Assembly (NCBI GenBank): GCA_016291435.1
Contig: JAEEXH010000022.1
Coordinates: 1-36,258 of the forward strand
Direction: 5' to 3'
Source: Oscillospiraceae bacterium
GTDB lineage: Bacteria; Bacillota; Clostridia; Oscillospirales; Ruminococcaceae
DNA length: 36,258 bases
Shown piece by piece: positions 6,315 to 13,989 of the stretch. Each line of letters starts with the position of its first letter. Position 1 is the stretch's first letter. The position numbers and the translations under genes are program-made. The notes below the pieces were generated by a model. It did not search any database, was not told the DNA's origin, and saw nothing but the letters and a program-made list of their open reading frames with translations.

Positions 6315-6339
6315 AAATCTCATCTCTGAGAACTTCATT

Positions 6340-6368
6340 ATTATAGCACATTTTCTGCGGCTTGTCAA
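6340..6368 (-). promoter_or_regulatory. Promoter of tRNA-Arg
   Basis: Perfect consensus on the minus strand: TTGACA (6363-6368), 17-base spacer, TATAAT (6340-6345). Confidence 0.92.
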
Positions 6369-6427
6369 GCATGAAATGAAATATTTATGATTTAACTGAA
6401 TTTGCAGCAGAATTCCTGCAAAAGAAT

Positions 6428-6456
6428 TGACTTTTTTCACGCAATATGCTACAATA
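6428..6456 (+). promoter_or_regulatory. Sigma-A promoter of the FTR-like/thioredoxin operon
   Basis: TTGACT (6428-6433), 17-base spacer, TACAAT (6451-6456). Confidence 0.8.
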
Positions 6457-6513
6457 GGTATACAGAGGGATGCTCTGGGAAAACCTATCCGAAGAAGGGA
6501 ACGTGACCCCGAA

Positions 6514-6711
6514 ATGAAAATCCGTTTCAATGAAGACGCTGAGACTGTGGCGCGGATCCGTGCCGGGCTGCTCAAGAAGGAGGGCTTCTGCCCCTGCCGC
6601 CTCCAGCGCACAGAAGAAAACCGATGTATGTGCCAGGAGTTCCGCGACCAGATCGCCGATCCGGAATTCGAGGGCTACTGTCACTGCCGACTGTACTATA
6701 AGGAAAAATAA
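6514..6711 (+). CDS. Ferredoxin:thioredoxin reductase catalytic-subunit-like protein
   Basis: A 65-residue protein with the cysteine pattern of the FTR catalytic chain: CPC (C26, C28), CMC (C38, C40) and CHC (C56, C58). In that family these hold a [4Fe-4S] cluster beside a redox-active disulfide and pass electrons from ferredoxin to thioredoxin. Plant and cyanobacterial chains are longer (over 100 residues) and partner with a variable subunit; this short stand-alone form resembles those of anaerobes. It is followed 11 bases later by thioredoxin in the same orientation, which strongly supports the role. The ribosome-binding site before the ATG at 6514 is poor (GAAGGGA, 14 bases away), but no better in-frame start exists. 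The family call is good; activity is inferred. Confidence 0.8.
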   Translation: MKIRFNEDAETVARIRAGLLKKEGFCPCRLQRTEENRCMCQEFRDQIADPEFEGYCHCRLYYKEK

Positions 6712-6722
6712 GGAGGATCACT

Positions 6723-7037
6723 ATGGCTGTTTTGCATATTGAAGATGCGGCAGAGTTCGCTGCTGAGGTGCTGGACGCAGAGGGCAAGGTGCTCGTCGAT
6801 TTCTGGGCATCGTGGTGCGGCCCGTGCATGATGATGGCACCGGTGCTGGAGGCGCTCGACAAGGCATATCCGGCTGTGACCGTCGCGAAGGTGAATGTGG
6901 ACGAGCTCGGCGAGCTCGCGATGCAGTACAGCATCGACAGCATCCCGGCGTTCCTGCTCTTTGAGGGCGGGAAGGTCACAAAGCGTGCGATCGGTGCGAT
7001 GCCGATGGAGACGCTTGCGGCAAAGCTCGGGCTGTAA
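6723..7037 (+). CDS. trxA: Thioredoxin
   Basis: A 104-residue thioredoxin with active site WCGPC (residues 31-35), the preceding VLVDFWAS strand, the cis-proline loop SIPAF and the ending MPMETLAAKLGL. It reduces protein disulfides in the cytoplasm. AAGGAGG precedes the ATG. Its partner upstream is the FTR-like protein, so electrons may come from ferredoxin rather than from an NADPH-dependent reductase; no trxB lies in the window. A perfect terminator follows. Confidence 0.95.
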   Translation: MAVLHIEDAAEFAAEVLDAEGKVLVDFWASWCGPCMMMAPVLEALDKAYPAVTVAKVNVDELGELAMQYSIDSIPAFLLFEGGKVTKRAIGAMPMETLAAKLGL

Positions 7038-7062
7038 GACGCAGAAAGACGGTATTTCATTC

Positions 7063-7100
7063 AAAAATCCGCTTGTCAGGGCTTGACAAAGCGGATTTTT
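7063..7100 (+). terminator. Terminator of the thioredoxin operon
   Basis: AAAAATCCGCTT (7063-7074) pairs perfectly with AAGCGGATTTTT (7089-7100), with a T-run at the end. Its loop and right arm also form the -35 and spacer of the next promoter. Confidence 0.92.
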
Positions 7101-7111
7101 TGTGGTACAAT
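7083..7111 (+). promoter_or_regulatory. Sigma-A promoter of rpmG-secE-nusG-rplKA
   Basis: TTGACA (7083-7088), 17-base spacer, TACAAT (7106-7111). The spacer is the right arm of the preceding terminator. It gives a G+C-rich leader of about 200 bases (7118-7319) in which no known motif is recognised. Confidence 0.85.
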
Positions 7112-7319
7112 ATATGTACCTCTTTGCGGAGGCGTTTTTGTTGTGCCCGGAAATTTCGGCGCGGCGGTATGTGCTTGACCGGTTGCACCCTTCTTCCGGC
7201 GCATCGCCTGACATCCGCAGAACAGAGGGAGGCAGGTCTCCCGCCGTACAGCGCGCAGCGCAGACACGCGCTTGCCCGCAGGAATGCGCGGCGGAAATTT
7301 GAATACAGGAGGTGCCGAC

Positions 7320-7469
7320 ATGCGTGTCAAGATCACACTTGCTTGCACAGAATGCAAGCGCAGAAACTATGTTTCTAAGAAGAACAAGAAGAACGACCCG
7401 GACAGAATCGAAATGATGAAGCACTGCAGATTCTGCAACAAGCATACGCTGCATAAGGAAACGAAGTAA
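7320..7469 (+). CDS. rpmG: Ribosomal protein L33, zinc-binding form
   Basis: A 49-residue bL33: [20 protein letters not shown], then the basic middle and [16 protein letters not shown]9, C12, C36 and C39 form the zinc-binding version. It sits on the large ribosomal subunit near the E site. AGGAGGT (7307-7313) fixes the ATG at 7320; an upstream in-frame start at 7272 lies in the leader. It is first gene of the rpmG-secE-nusG block common in Firmicutes. Confidence 0.95.
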   Translation: MRVKITLACTECKRRNYVSKKNKKNDPDRIEMMKHCRFCNKHTLHKETK

Positions 7470-7538
7470 TTTGCTTCCGAACAAACCCGTCCGCGGCGTG
7501 CATGTGAATGAACGCTGACGGGCAGAAAGGAATCAGGC

Positions 7539-7790
7539 ATGGCGAAGGACAAGGAACTCGCTGCTGAAAAGAGCAGCAAGAAGGATTCGTCCAAGAAGCA
7601 GGGCAAGATCGCAAAGTGGTTCAAGGACCTCAAGCAGGAACTGAAGAAGGTGGTCTGGCCCGACAGGAAGACTGTTACAAACAACAGCATCGTCGTGTTC
7701 GCTGCCATGATCGGATTCGCCGTTTTTACGTTCTTGCTGGATGAGGGCTTCCTCTGGCTCTTCCAGTTCGCGATCAGCGGCAAATCTTGA
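7539..7790 (+). CDS. secE: Protein translocase subunit SecE
   Basis: An 83-residue single-helix SecE. The Lys/Ser-rich N-terminal tail (about 1-25) precedes the amphipathic segment KWFKDLKQELKKVVWPDRK, whose KVVWP motif is diagnostic, and a membrane helix at about 50-75. It clamps SecY in the translocon. GAAAGGA precedes the ATG. It lies 69 bases after rpmG and 76 bases before nusG. Confidence 0.95.
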   Translation: MAKDKELAAEKSSKKDSSKKQGKIAKWFKDLKQELKKVVWPDRKTVTNNSIVVFAAMIGFAVFTFLLDEGFLWLFQFAISGKS

Positions 7791-7866
7791 AGATGCGGCA
7801 TGTGAATGTTACGGAACCCGGTGCGGCTCTCCGCAGACAATTTTTCTGAAAGGCTGGAGGTAACTT

Positions 7867-8406
7867 ATGAGTGAAGAAAGCACCCCGAAGGCAGAGTGGT
7901 ATGTGATCCATACCTACTCCGGCTACGAAAACAAGGTCGCGCAGAGCATTCTCACGAAGGCGGAGAATCAGCAGCTCACCGATAAGATCCTTGAGGTGCA
8001 GATCCCGACCGAGCAGGTGCAGGAGGTCACAGACGGAAAGACCAAGGAATATGCCAGAAAGATCTATCCGGGATATGTGCTCGTGCATATGGTACACACC
8101 AATGAGGTTGCCTATCTGATCCGCTCGATCCGCGGCGTCACAGGCTTCCTCGGCGCAGATCCTACGCATCCGCAACCGCTCACGGACAGCGAGGTCGCTG
8201 CCATGGGCGTCGATCTCGGCACAACAGTTGAGATCAATCTGAGCGTCGGCGATTCGGTTCGCGTCGTCGGCACAGCGATGGACGGCTTTACCGGCGTGGT
8301 TCAGAGCATCGACATCGAGGAGGGTACCTGCGAGGTGCTCGTCTCCATGTTCGGTCAGGAGACCCCGACCAAGCTCAAGCTGACAGAGGTCACAAGAGAC
8401 GAGTGA
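7867..8406 (+). CDS. nusG: Transcription elongation/antitermination factor NusG
   Basis: A 179-residue NusG. The NGN domain begins WYVIHTYSGYENKVAQ and holds KIYPGYVLVHM; the KOW domain holds GDSVRVVGTAMDGFTGVVQS and ends KLKLTEV. It binds RNA polymerase and affects elongation, pausing and coupling with ribosomes, including on rRNA operons. TGGAGGT precedes the ATG. Its context between secE and rplK is canonical. Confidence 0.97.
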   Translation: MSEESTPKAEWYVIHTYSGYENKVAQSILTKAENQQLTDKILEVQIPTEQVQEVTDGKTKEYARKIYPGYVLVHMVHTNEVAYLIRSIRGVTGFLGADPTHPQPLTDSEVAAMGVDLGTTVEINLSVGDSVRVVGTAMDGFTGVVQSIDIEEGTCEVLVSMFGQETPTKLKLTEVTRDE

Positions 8407-8524
8407 TCCCGTCCGCGCAAAAGAAGAGACGGCATGCTGAAAGCGGCAGGCTGTCGTGGGAGAGATATTCTGCAACGGGCAGGGTATCCCGCCATACACC
8501 ACATAATTTGGAGGTAAATGCAAA

Positions 8525-8950
8525 ATGGCACAGAAAGTAGTTGGCTTTATTAAGCTGCAGATTCCCGCAGGCAAGGCAACTCCTGCTCCGCCTGTCGGTC
8601 CGGCACTCGGTCAGCACGGCGTCAACATCATGGGCTTCTGCAAGGAGTTCAATGAGCGCACGAAGAACGAGGCGGGTATGATCATCCCGGTCGTTATCAC
8701 CGTCTATGCAGACCGTTCGTTCGACTTTATCACAAAGACCCCGCCTGCGGCTGTTCTGATCAAGAAGGCATGCGGCATTGACAAGGCTTCCGGCGTTCCG
8801 AATAAGAACAAGGTTGCAACCATCACCAAGGATCAGATCCGCGCGATCGCCGAGAAGAAGATGCCTGACCTGAATGCTGCTTCCATCGAGGCTGCAATGA
8901 GCATGATCGCAGGTACTGCCCGTTCGATGGGCGTTGTCGTCGCAGACTGA
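8525..8950 (+). CDS. rplK: Ribosomal protein L11
   Basis: A 141-residue uL11 starting [20 protein letters not shown] and containing [20 protein letters not shown] and the end [10 protein letters not shown]. It forms the stalk base and binds the GTPase-associated centre of 23S rRNA. TGGAGG precedes the ATG. The 118-base gap after nusG shows no recognised motif. Confidence 0.97.
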   Translation: MAQKVVGFIKLQIPAGKATPAPPVGPALGQHGVNIMGFCKEFNERTKNEAGMIIPVVITVYADRSFDFITKTPPAAVLIKKACGIDKASGVPNKNKVATITKDQIRAIAEKKMPDLNAASIEAAMSMIAGTARSMGVVVAD

Positions 8951-9034
8951 TGTCTGCCAGTGGGAGGATTCTTCCGCCAGCCGGCTGATCTGACGCCGGC
9001 ACACCACAGATTGATGATAAGGAGTTTTGCATAA

Positions 9035-9730
9035 ATGAAACACGGAAAGAAATATGTCGACAGCGCAAAGGCGCTCGACGCCAGCAAGCTGTACGAGCCG
9101 AACGAGGCACTCAGCACCGTTTGCACGCTCGCAAAGGCAAAGTTTGACGAGACCGTTGAGGCACACATCCGCCTCGGCGTTGACTCCCGTCACGCAGATC
9201 AGCAGGTCCGCGGCGCAGTTGTTCTGCCGAACGGTACCGGTAAGACCATCCGCATTCTCGTCTTCTGCAAGGAGGACAAGTATGAGGCAGCAAAGGCAGC
9301 CGGCGCAGACTATGTCGGCGGTCTGGATATGGTCGAGAAGATCCAGAAGGAAAACTGGATGGAGTTCGACGTTGTCATCGCATCGCCTGACATGATGGGC
9401 GTTGTCGGTAGACTCGGTAAGGTTCTCGGTCCGCGTGGCCTGATGCCGAACCCGAAGGCCGGCACTGTTTCGCCTGATGTCGCAAAGGCAGTTCAGGAGG
9501 CAAAGGCCGGTAAGATCGAGTACCGTCTCGACAAGTCCAACATCATTCACTGCCCGATCGGCAAGGTTTCCTTCGGCGCTGACAAGCTCGAGGAGAACTT
9601 CAACACCCTGCTTGAGGCAGTCGTGAAGGCAAAGCCGGCAGCAGCAAAGGGTACTTACCTGCGCTCTGTCACCGTCGCTTCCACTATGGGCGTCGGCGTG
9701 CCGGTTCTCACCACGAAGTTCGGTGTGTAA
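9035..9730 (+). CDS. rplA: Ribosomal protein L1
   Basis: A 231-residue uL1, full length, opening with [15 protein letters not shown], with the conserved core [20 protein letters not shown] and the C-terminal [16 protein letters not shown]. It binds 23S rRNA at the L1 stalk, and in many bacteria represses its own operon through the leader. AAGGAG precedes the ATG. The usual next genes rplJ and rplL are absent: a terminator and tRNA-Lys follow, so the classical cluster is broken here. Confidence 0.97.
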   Translation: MKHGKKYVDSAKALDASKLYEPNEALSTVCTLAKAKFDETVEAHIRLGVDSRHADQQVRGAVVLPNGTGKTIRILVFCKEDKYEAAKAAGADYVGGLDMVEKIQKENWMEFDVVIASPDMMGVVGRLGKVLGPRGLMPNPKAGTVSPDVAKAVQEAKAGKIEYRLDKSNIIHCPIGKVSFGADKLEENFNTLLEAVVKAKPAAAKGTYLRSVTVASTMGVGVPVLTTKFGV

Positions 9731-9749
9731 TGAAACAGAAAATCGCTGC

Positions 9750-9791
9750 GGAGAGACGGGGTGACCCGTTTCTCCGGCAGATGATTTTTTG
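9750..9791 (+). terminator. Terminator after rplA
   Basis: GGAGAGACGGG (9750-9760) pairs with CCCGTTTCTCC (9765-9775) with one G-T wobble, followed after a short gap by TTTTTT (9785-9790). Confidence 0.65.
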
Positions 9792-9792
9792 C

Positions 9793-9821
9793 TTGACTTT
9801 TCTGCTGAAATATGGTATAAT
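9793..9821 (+). promoter_or_regulatory. Promoter of tRNA-Lys
   Basis: TTGACT (9793-9798), 17-base spacer, TATAAT (9816-9821). Confidence 0.9.
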
Positions 9822-9834
9822 ATATCTGCTCTAT

Positions 9835-9907
9835 GAGAAATTAGCTCAGTTGGCAGAGCATCTCCCTTTTAAGGAGAGGGTCGAGGGTTCGAACCCCTCA
9901 TTTCTCA
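9835..9907 (+). tRNA. tRNA-Lys (anticodon TTT)
   Basis: 73 bases. The acceptor GAGAAAT pairs with ATTTCTC, with discriminator A at 9907; the anticodon loop is CTTTTAA and the T-arm is GGTTCGAAC. CCA is not encoded. The accessory island starts about 500 bases downstream; tRNA genes are common landing sites for mobile DNA, but no convincing att duplication was found. Confidence 0.97.
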
Positions 9908-9919
9908 CTTTTCGCAAAG

Positions 9920-9959
9920 CGTCCTAAATGCGTGAAATTCAAGCATTTAGGACGTTTTT
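9920..9959 (+). terminator. Terminator of tRNA-Lys
   Basis: CGTCCTAAATGC (9920-9931) pairs perfectly with GCATTTAGGACG (9943-9954), followed by TTTTT. Confidence 0.93.
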
Positions 9960-9982
9960 CTTTGCTTTTGCATTGAAAAATT

Positions 9983-10017
9983 TTTCCGTATTTTGAAGCA
10001 AATTTCCGTATTTTGAA
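9983..10017. repeat. Tandem 15-mer, 20-bp period
   Basis: TTTCCGTATTTTGAA occurs at 9983-9997 and again at 10003-10017. It lies in the 510-base gene-free stretch between tRNA-Lys and the restriction-modification gene. Confidence 0.75.
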
Positions 10018-10030
10018 ACCGTTTTCACCC

Positions 10031-10217
10031 CGAATGCACCCGACCGTGCACACGAGCATTTTTAGGTGCATAAAAGTGCATGTGCACGCAGCCTTTGTGT
10101 ACCATAGCCCTCATTACTATGGAAATCGGTGCAGATACGAGAAATTTAGTGCCTAGAGTGTGCTTTGTGTCATGTGCACGAATGCACCCGAAAAAAATCG
10201 TTTTATCGCCTCGTGCA
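10031..10217. repeat. GTGCAC/TGCACCCG repeat cluster upstream of the island
   Basis: CGAATGCACCCGA occurs at 10031-10043 and 10179-10191. Further GTGCA or GTGCAC copies lie at about 10046, 10066, 10076, 10082, 10131, 10174 and 10213. No protein gene is supported here; a short frame at 10080-10277 looks random. The shared TGCAC core recalls the TGCACA array at 531-632. Confidence 0.6.
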
Positions 10218-10341
10218 CCCGTGAAACCCTCTTTTCATGAAATTTGCGAATTATACGGCGAAGGAGCAGTGCTGTAATGGTGCTGCTCTTTTTCTTTATC
10301 AGACAGAAAATGCTGGATAATAGAGAAACGGTCATTTCAGA

Positions 10342-10370
10342 TTGACATTATTACTAAATTATGGTATACT
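10342..10370 (+). promoter_or_regulatory. Strong promoter of the MmeI-like/HNH/KAP operon
   Basis: TTGACA (10342-10347), 17-base spacer, TATACT (10365-10370). It lies 48 bases before the ATG of the restriction-modification gene and is the only strong promoter seen for the three-gene unit. Confidence 0.88.
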
Positions 10371-10418
10371 ATATTCTGTATATGTATATCCATATCACAA
10401 ATATTGAAGGAGAAGGCC

Positions 10419-13211
10419 ATGACACCAAACGAACAGAAGAAGGCAGCTGCGGAATTTGCGGCACGCTGGAAGGATCAGGGATACGAAAAGGGGCAGAGCC
10501 AGCAGTTCTGGATGGATTTGCTGGTCAGCGTTTTCGGCGTGCAGGATATCAAAGGATTCATCAGCTTTGAGGATCAGGTGCAGCTCGACCATACCAGCTT
10601 CATCGACGGTTATATCCCGTCCACCCATGTTATGATCGAGCAGAAGTCGCTCGGCAAAGACCTGCGCAAGGCGATCAAGCAGTCTGACGGGCAGATGCTC
10701 TCTCCTTTTCAGCAGGCTAAACGCTATGCTGCTGAGCTGCCGTATTCGCAGCGTCCGCGCTGGATTATCACCTGCAACTTTGCTGAATTTAATATCTATG
10801 ACATGGAAAAGCCGAACGGCGAACCAGAGATCATTTTCCTGAAAGACTTTCCGAAAGAGTATTACCGGATGCAGTTCCTTGTCGATTCCGGCAGCGAGCT
10901 GATGAAACAGGAAATGGAGATTTCCCTGAAAGCCGGCGAGATCGTTGGCGCGCTGTATGATGCGCTGCTGAAACAGTATGCTGATCCGACAGCGCCGGCG
11001 ACGCTGCAAAGCCTGAACAAGCTGTGCGTTCGCCTGGTTTTCTGTCTGTATGCAGAGGATGCCAATATCTTCGGCAAACACATGATGTTCCATGACTACA
11101 TGAAGCAGTTTGACGCGAAATCTGCGCGAAAGGCTCTGATCGAGCTGTTTCAGGTTCTGGACACCAAAACGGAAGACCGTGATCCGTACATGGAAGAAGA
11201 CCTCGCAGCATTTCCGTATGTCAACGGCGGACTGTTTGCAGATGAACATATCGAGATCCCGCGGCTGACGGATGAGATCATGGATCTGATTCTGCGCAAG
11301 GCAAGTGAGGACTTTGACTGGTCGGGCATCTCCCCGACGATTTTCGGTGCGGTCTTTGAATCGACCTTGAACCCCGAAACGCGCCGCAGCGGCGGTATGC
11401 ACTATACCTCGATTGAGAACATCCACAAGGTTATTGATCCGCTGTTCCTTGACGATTTGCGGCAGGAATACGAGAGCATTATCGCGCTGAAAGATGTGTA
11501 TACGCGCAGAAAGCGGCTCCCTGCATTTCAGGAGAAGCTTGCCTCGCTGTGCTTCCTGGATCCGGCTTGCGGCAGCGGCAACTTCCTGACGGAGACCTAT
11601 CTCTCGCTGCGAAAGCTGGAGAACGAGGTCATCGCTCAGATTGTTGCGGATTCCTCCGGACAGGTCGGCGGTCAGATGATGCTCGGCGCAGAAACGCTGA
11701 ATCCGATCATGGTGTCGATCGGGCAGTTTTACGGCATCGAGATCAATGATTTCGCTGTGACAGTCGCCAAAACCGCCCTTTGGATTGCGGAAAGCCAGAT
11801 GATGCAGGAAACTGAGCGCTTGATGAATATTAACCTTGATTTCTTGCCGCTGAAATCTTATGCGAATATTGTCGAGGGCAACGCGCTGAGAATGGATTGG
11901 GCAAGCGTTGTACCGAGAGATAGATTATCCTATATTGCCGGAAATCCGCCGTTTGTCGGGGATAGACTCATGAATGATGAGCAAAAAGACGATGTGCTTA
12001 CTATCTTCGATGGTGTGAAAAACAATGGTAATCTGGACTATGTTTCTTGCTGGTATCAAAAGGCGGCGGAACTGATGACTGTCAATTCCGTCAGAGCAGC
12101 ACTGGTATCGACCAATTCCATTACTCAGGGAGAACAGGTTGCAATTCTCTGGAAGTACCTGTTCCGGCAGGGCGTACATATTGACTTTGCCCACCGCACC
12201 TTTGTGTGGGACAGCGAAGCAAGTCTGAAAGCCCATGTGCATTGTGTGATTGTCGGATTCAGCAAAGCGCCGAATTCTGCACCGCGCAGATTATACGACA
12301 ATGGAGCCATGAAGCAAGTCCGCAATATCAATGGTTATCTGGTTGAAGCAGATGATATTGTTTTAGACAGCCGGTCAAAGCCACTTTGTGCTGTGCCCGA
12401 AATCGGCATCGGCAACAAACCGATTGATGATCAGAATTATTTATTTTCATATGAAGAAATGCTTGAGTTTATAAAAAAAGAGCCGGCGTCAGAACAATTA
12501 TTTCATATTTGGCTTGGTGCAACAGAGTTCATCAATAATAAACCGCGATATTGTCTCTGGTTAGGTGATTGTTCTCCAAAAGAGTTGCTCAGTATGCCGG
12601 AGTGCTTAAAACGAGTAGAAGCTGTAAGACAATTTAGACTAGCTAGCAAAAGCGCGGGGACACGAAAACTTGCAGAAACACCGACACGGTTTCATGTAGA
12701 AAACATGCCGAAAGGATCATTCATTATTGTTCCTCGTCACTCCTCTGAGAATAGAAAATACATTCCCATTGGCTTTGAATCTCCAAATGTTTTTTCAGGA
12801 GATGCAAATCTAATTATACCTAATGCAACTCTTTTCCATTTTGGCGTTTTGACTTCAAATGTTCACATGGCATGGATCCGAACAGTATGCGGAAGAATTA
12901 AGAGTGACTACCGCTATTCAAAGGACATTGTGTATAACAACTTCCCGTGGTGCAATCCGACGCCGGAACAGCGGGCAAAAATCGAAAAAACGGCACAGCA
13001 TATCCTTGATGTCCGCGCAAAGTATTCTGACAGCAGTTTCGCTGATATGTACGGAGAGAAGATGTATCTGTACGGCGACCTCGTGACTGCGCATCAGATG
13101 AATGACAAAGCAGTCATGGAGGCATACGGCTTCTGGGGTAAGCTCAACTCCGAGAGCGAGTGCGTGGCTACGCTCATGAAGATGTATCAGGAGCTGACGG
13201 AGGGGAAATAA
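10419..13211 (+). CDS. MmeI-family type II restriction-modification fusion enzyme
   Basis: A 930-residue protein in the usual size range of MmeI-type enzymes, which cut and methylate DNA in one chain. An N-terminal PD-(D/E)xK nuclease is visible as D63 and E74-Q-K76 in FIDGYIPSTHVMIEQKS. A helical spacer follows to about 370. The adenine methylase has the SAM-binding motif DPACGSGNF (381-389) and catalytic NPPF (509-512). The rest is the target-recognition domain and a C-terminal helical region. Start: AAGGAG lies 6 bases before the ATG at 10419; a TTG at 10404 overlaps that site. Bases about 12420-12900 (residues about 668-827) are visibly A+T-richer than the gene ends, as if the recognition domain had been exchanged. 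The stop touches the ATG of the next gene. Alternatives: a PglX/BREX-like methylase, less likely because the nuclease motif is present. Confidence 0.85.
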   Translation: MTPNEQKKAAAEFAARWKDQGYEKGQSQQFWMDLLVSVFGVQDIKGFISFEDQVQLDHTSFIDGYIPSTHVMIEQKSLGKDLRKAIKQSDGQMLSPFQQAKRYAAELPYSQRPRWIITCNFAEFNIYDMEKPNGEPEIIFLKDFPKEYYRMQFLVDSGSELMKQEMEISLKAGEIVGALYDALLKQYADPTAPATLQSLNKLCVRLVFCLYAEDANIFGKHMMFHDYMKQFDAKSARKALIELFQVLDTKTEDRDPYMEEDLAAFPYVNGGLFADEHIEIPRLTDEIMDLILRKASEDFDWSGISPTIFGAVFESTLNPETRRSGGMHYTSIENIHKVIDPLFLDDLRQEYESIIALKDVYTRRKRLPAFQEKLASLCFLDPACGSGNFLTETYLSLRKLENEVIAQIVADSSGQVGGQMMLGAETLNPIMVSIGQFYGIEINDFAVTVAKTALWIAESQMMQETERLMNINLDFLPLKSYANIVEGNALRMDWASVVPRDRLSYIAGNPPFVGDRLMNDEQKDDVLTIFDGVKNNGNLDYVSCWYQKAAELMTVNSVRAALVSTNSITQGEQVAILWKYLFRQGVHIDFAHRTFVWDSEASLKAHVHCVIVGFSKAPNSAPRRLYDNGAMKQVRNINGYLVEADDIVLDSRSKPLCAVPEIGIGNKPIDDQNYLFSYEEMLEFIKKEPASEQLFHIWLGATEFINNKPRYCLWLGDCSPKELLSMPECLKRVEAVRQFRLASKSAGTRKLAETPTRFHVENMPKGSFIIVPRHSSENRKYIPIGFESPNVFSGDANLIIPNATLFHFGVLTSNVHMAWIRTVCGRIKSDYRYSKDIVYNNFPWCNPTPEQRAKIEKTAQHILDVRAKYSDSSFADMYGEKMYLYGDLVTAHQMNDKAVMEAYGFWGKLNSESECVATLMKMYQELTEGK

Positions 13212-13976
13212 ATGAGCGATGTTCAATTTGGTATATGTCATATCTGTGGTAACTATGGAGAACTGACCTTTGAACACATACCTCCTCAAAAAGCGTTTAA
13301 CTGGCAACGCGCCAAAATATATAATGGGTATGAGGCATTGAACAAAATCAATGGTGAGCCAGCAAAATTCATCAATTTGCAGCAAGGGATGGGTAAGTAT
13401 TCTTTATGTGAGCACTGTAATAATACTACCGGTTCATGGTATGCGCAAACCTATCGTGATATTGCCATGGATGTAGTGAAATATCTGCATAATAATGATC
13501 CACTTAAACATGGTGATGTTGTAACATTCACTTTTAAGGAGTGTCCCATTCTTCGATTTGTAAAGCAAGTTATAGCAATGTTTTGCAGTCTGTTACCATA
13601 TGAAGAAAACCAGAGATTAGGATTTGATAAGCTTATACTGAATAAAGAAAGTAATTCCGTTAACAAAGAATTGTTTGATTTGAGGATGTATCTTACACCG
13701 CCTGAAACTGGACAGTTGATGTGTGGACCGACTGTTGTGCTCTATAAAGCCGAGGAATCTATAAAAAGTGGTTGTGTAGCGGATCTTGCCGTATATCCAT
13801 TTGGATTCATACTGAATCTTACACCTGAAATAGATGTAAAGTATGGAACAAGCATCTTGAAAATGTTAGATGCAAATTACCATGACAGGCATGCTTTTGA
13901 GATAGCGTTGATGTACTTAGAACGGTATAATACAGACTTACCGCTTCCGTTAATTTATAAGGAATTACCAAAGTAA
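13212..13976 (+). CDS. HNH-like zinc-finger protein, candidate nuclease
   Basis: A 254-residue protein. The N-terminal 80 residues carry two cysteine pairs, C9-x2-C12 (CHICG) and C66-x2-C69 (CEHCNN), enclosing LTFEHIPPQKAFN (E21, H22). This layout is that of HNH nucleases with a zinc knuckle: EH as the first histidine motif and CNN as the asparagine site. The remaining 170 residues match no domain I know. Its ATG follows directly on the TAA of the restriction-modification gene, so translation is probably coupled; no separate promoter or clear ribosome-binding site is seen. It is A+T-rich compared with the housekeeping genes. It may be an effector nuclease working with the downstream NTPase, or a nicking partner of the restriction enzyme. 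Catalytic activity is inferred; a structural zinc-binding role is possible. Confidence 0.6.
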   Translation: MSDVQFGICHICGNYGELTFEHIPPQKAFNWQRAKIYNGYEALNKINGEPAKFINLQQGMGKYSLCEHCNNTTGSWYAQTYRDIAMDVVKYLHNNDPLKHGDVVTFTFKECPILRFVKQVIAMFCSLLPYEENQRLGFDKLILNKESNSVNKELFDLRMYLTPPETGQLMCGPTVVLYKAEESIKSGCVADLAVYPFGFILNLTPEIDVKYGTSILKMLDANYHDRHAFEIALMYLERYNTDLPLPLIYKELPK

Positions 13977-13989
13977 AGAAGGTGCTTTA

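Noticed and set aside
8390-9550. Minus-strand frame of 386 codons across rplK and rplA
   Set aside because: Shadow of two ribosomal protein genes.
10136-10152. GAGAAATTTAG near 10139 resembles the tRNA-Lys 5' end GAGAAATTAG
   Set aside because: The match is short with an insertion and no further tRNA similarity follows.
10080-10277. 65-codon plus-strand frame upstream of the restriction gene
   Set aside because: No ribosome-binding site, unlikely composition, and it coincides with the repeat cluster.
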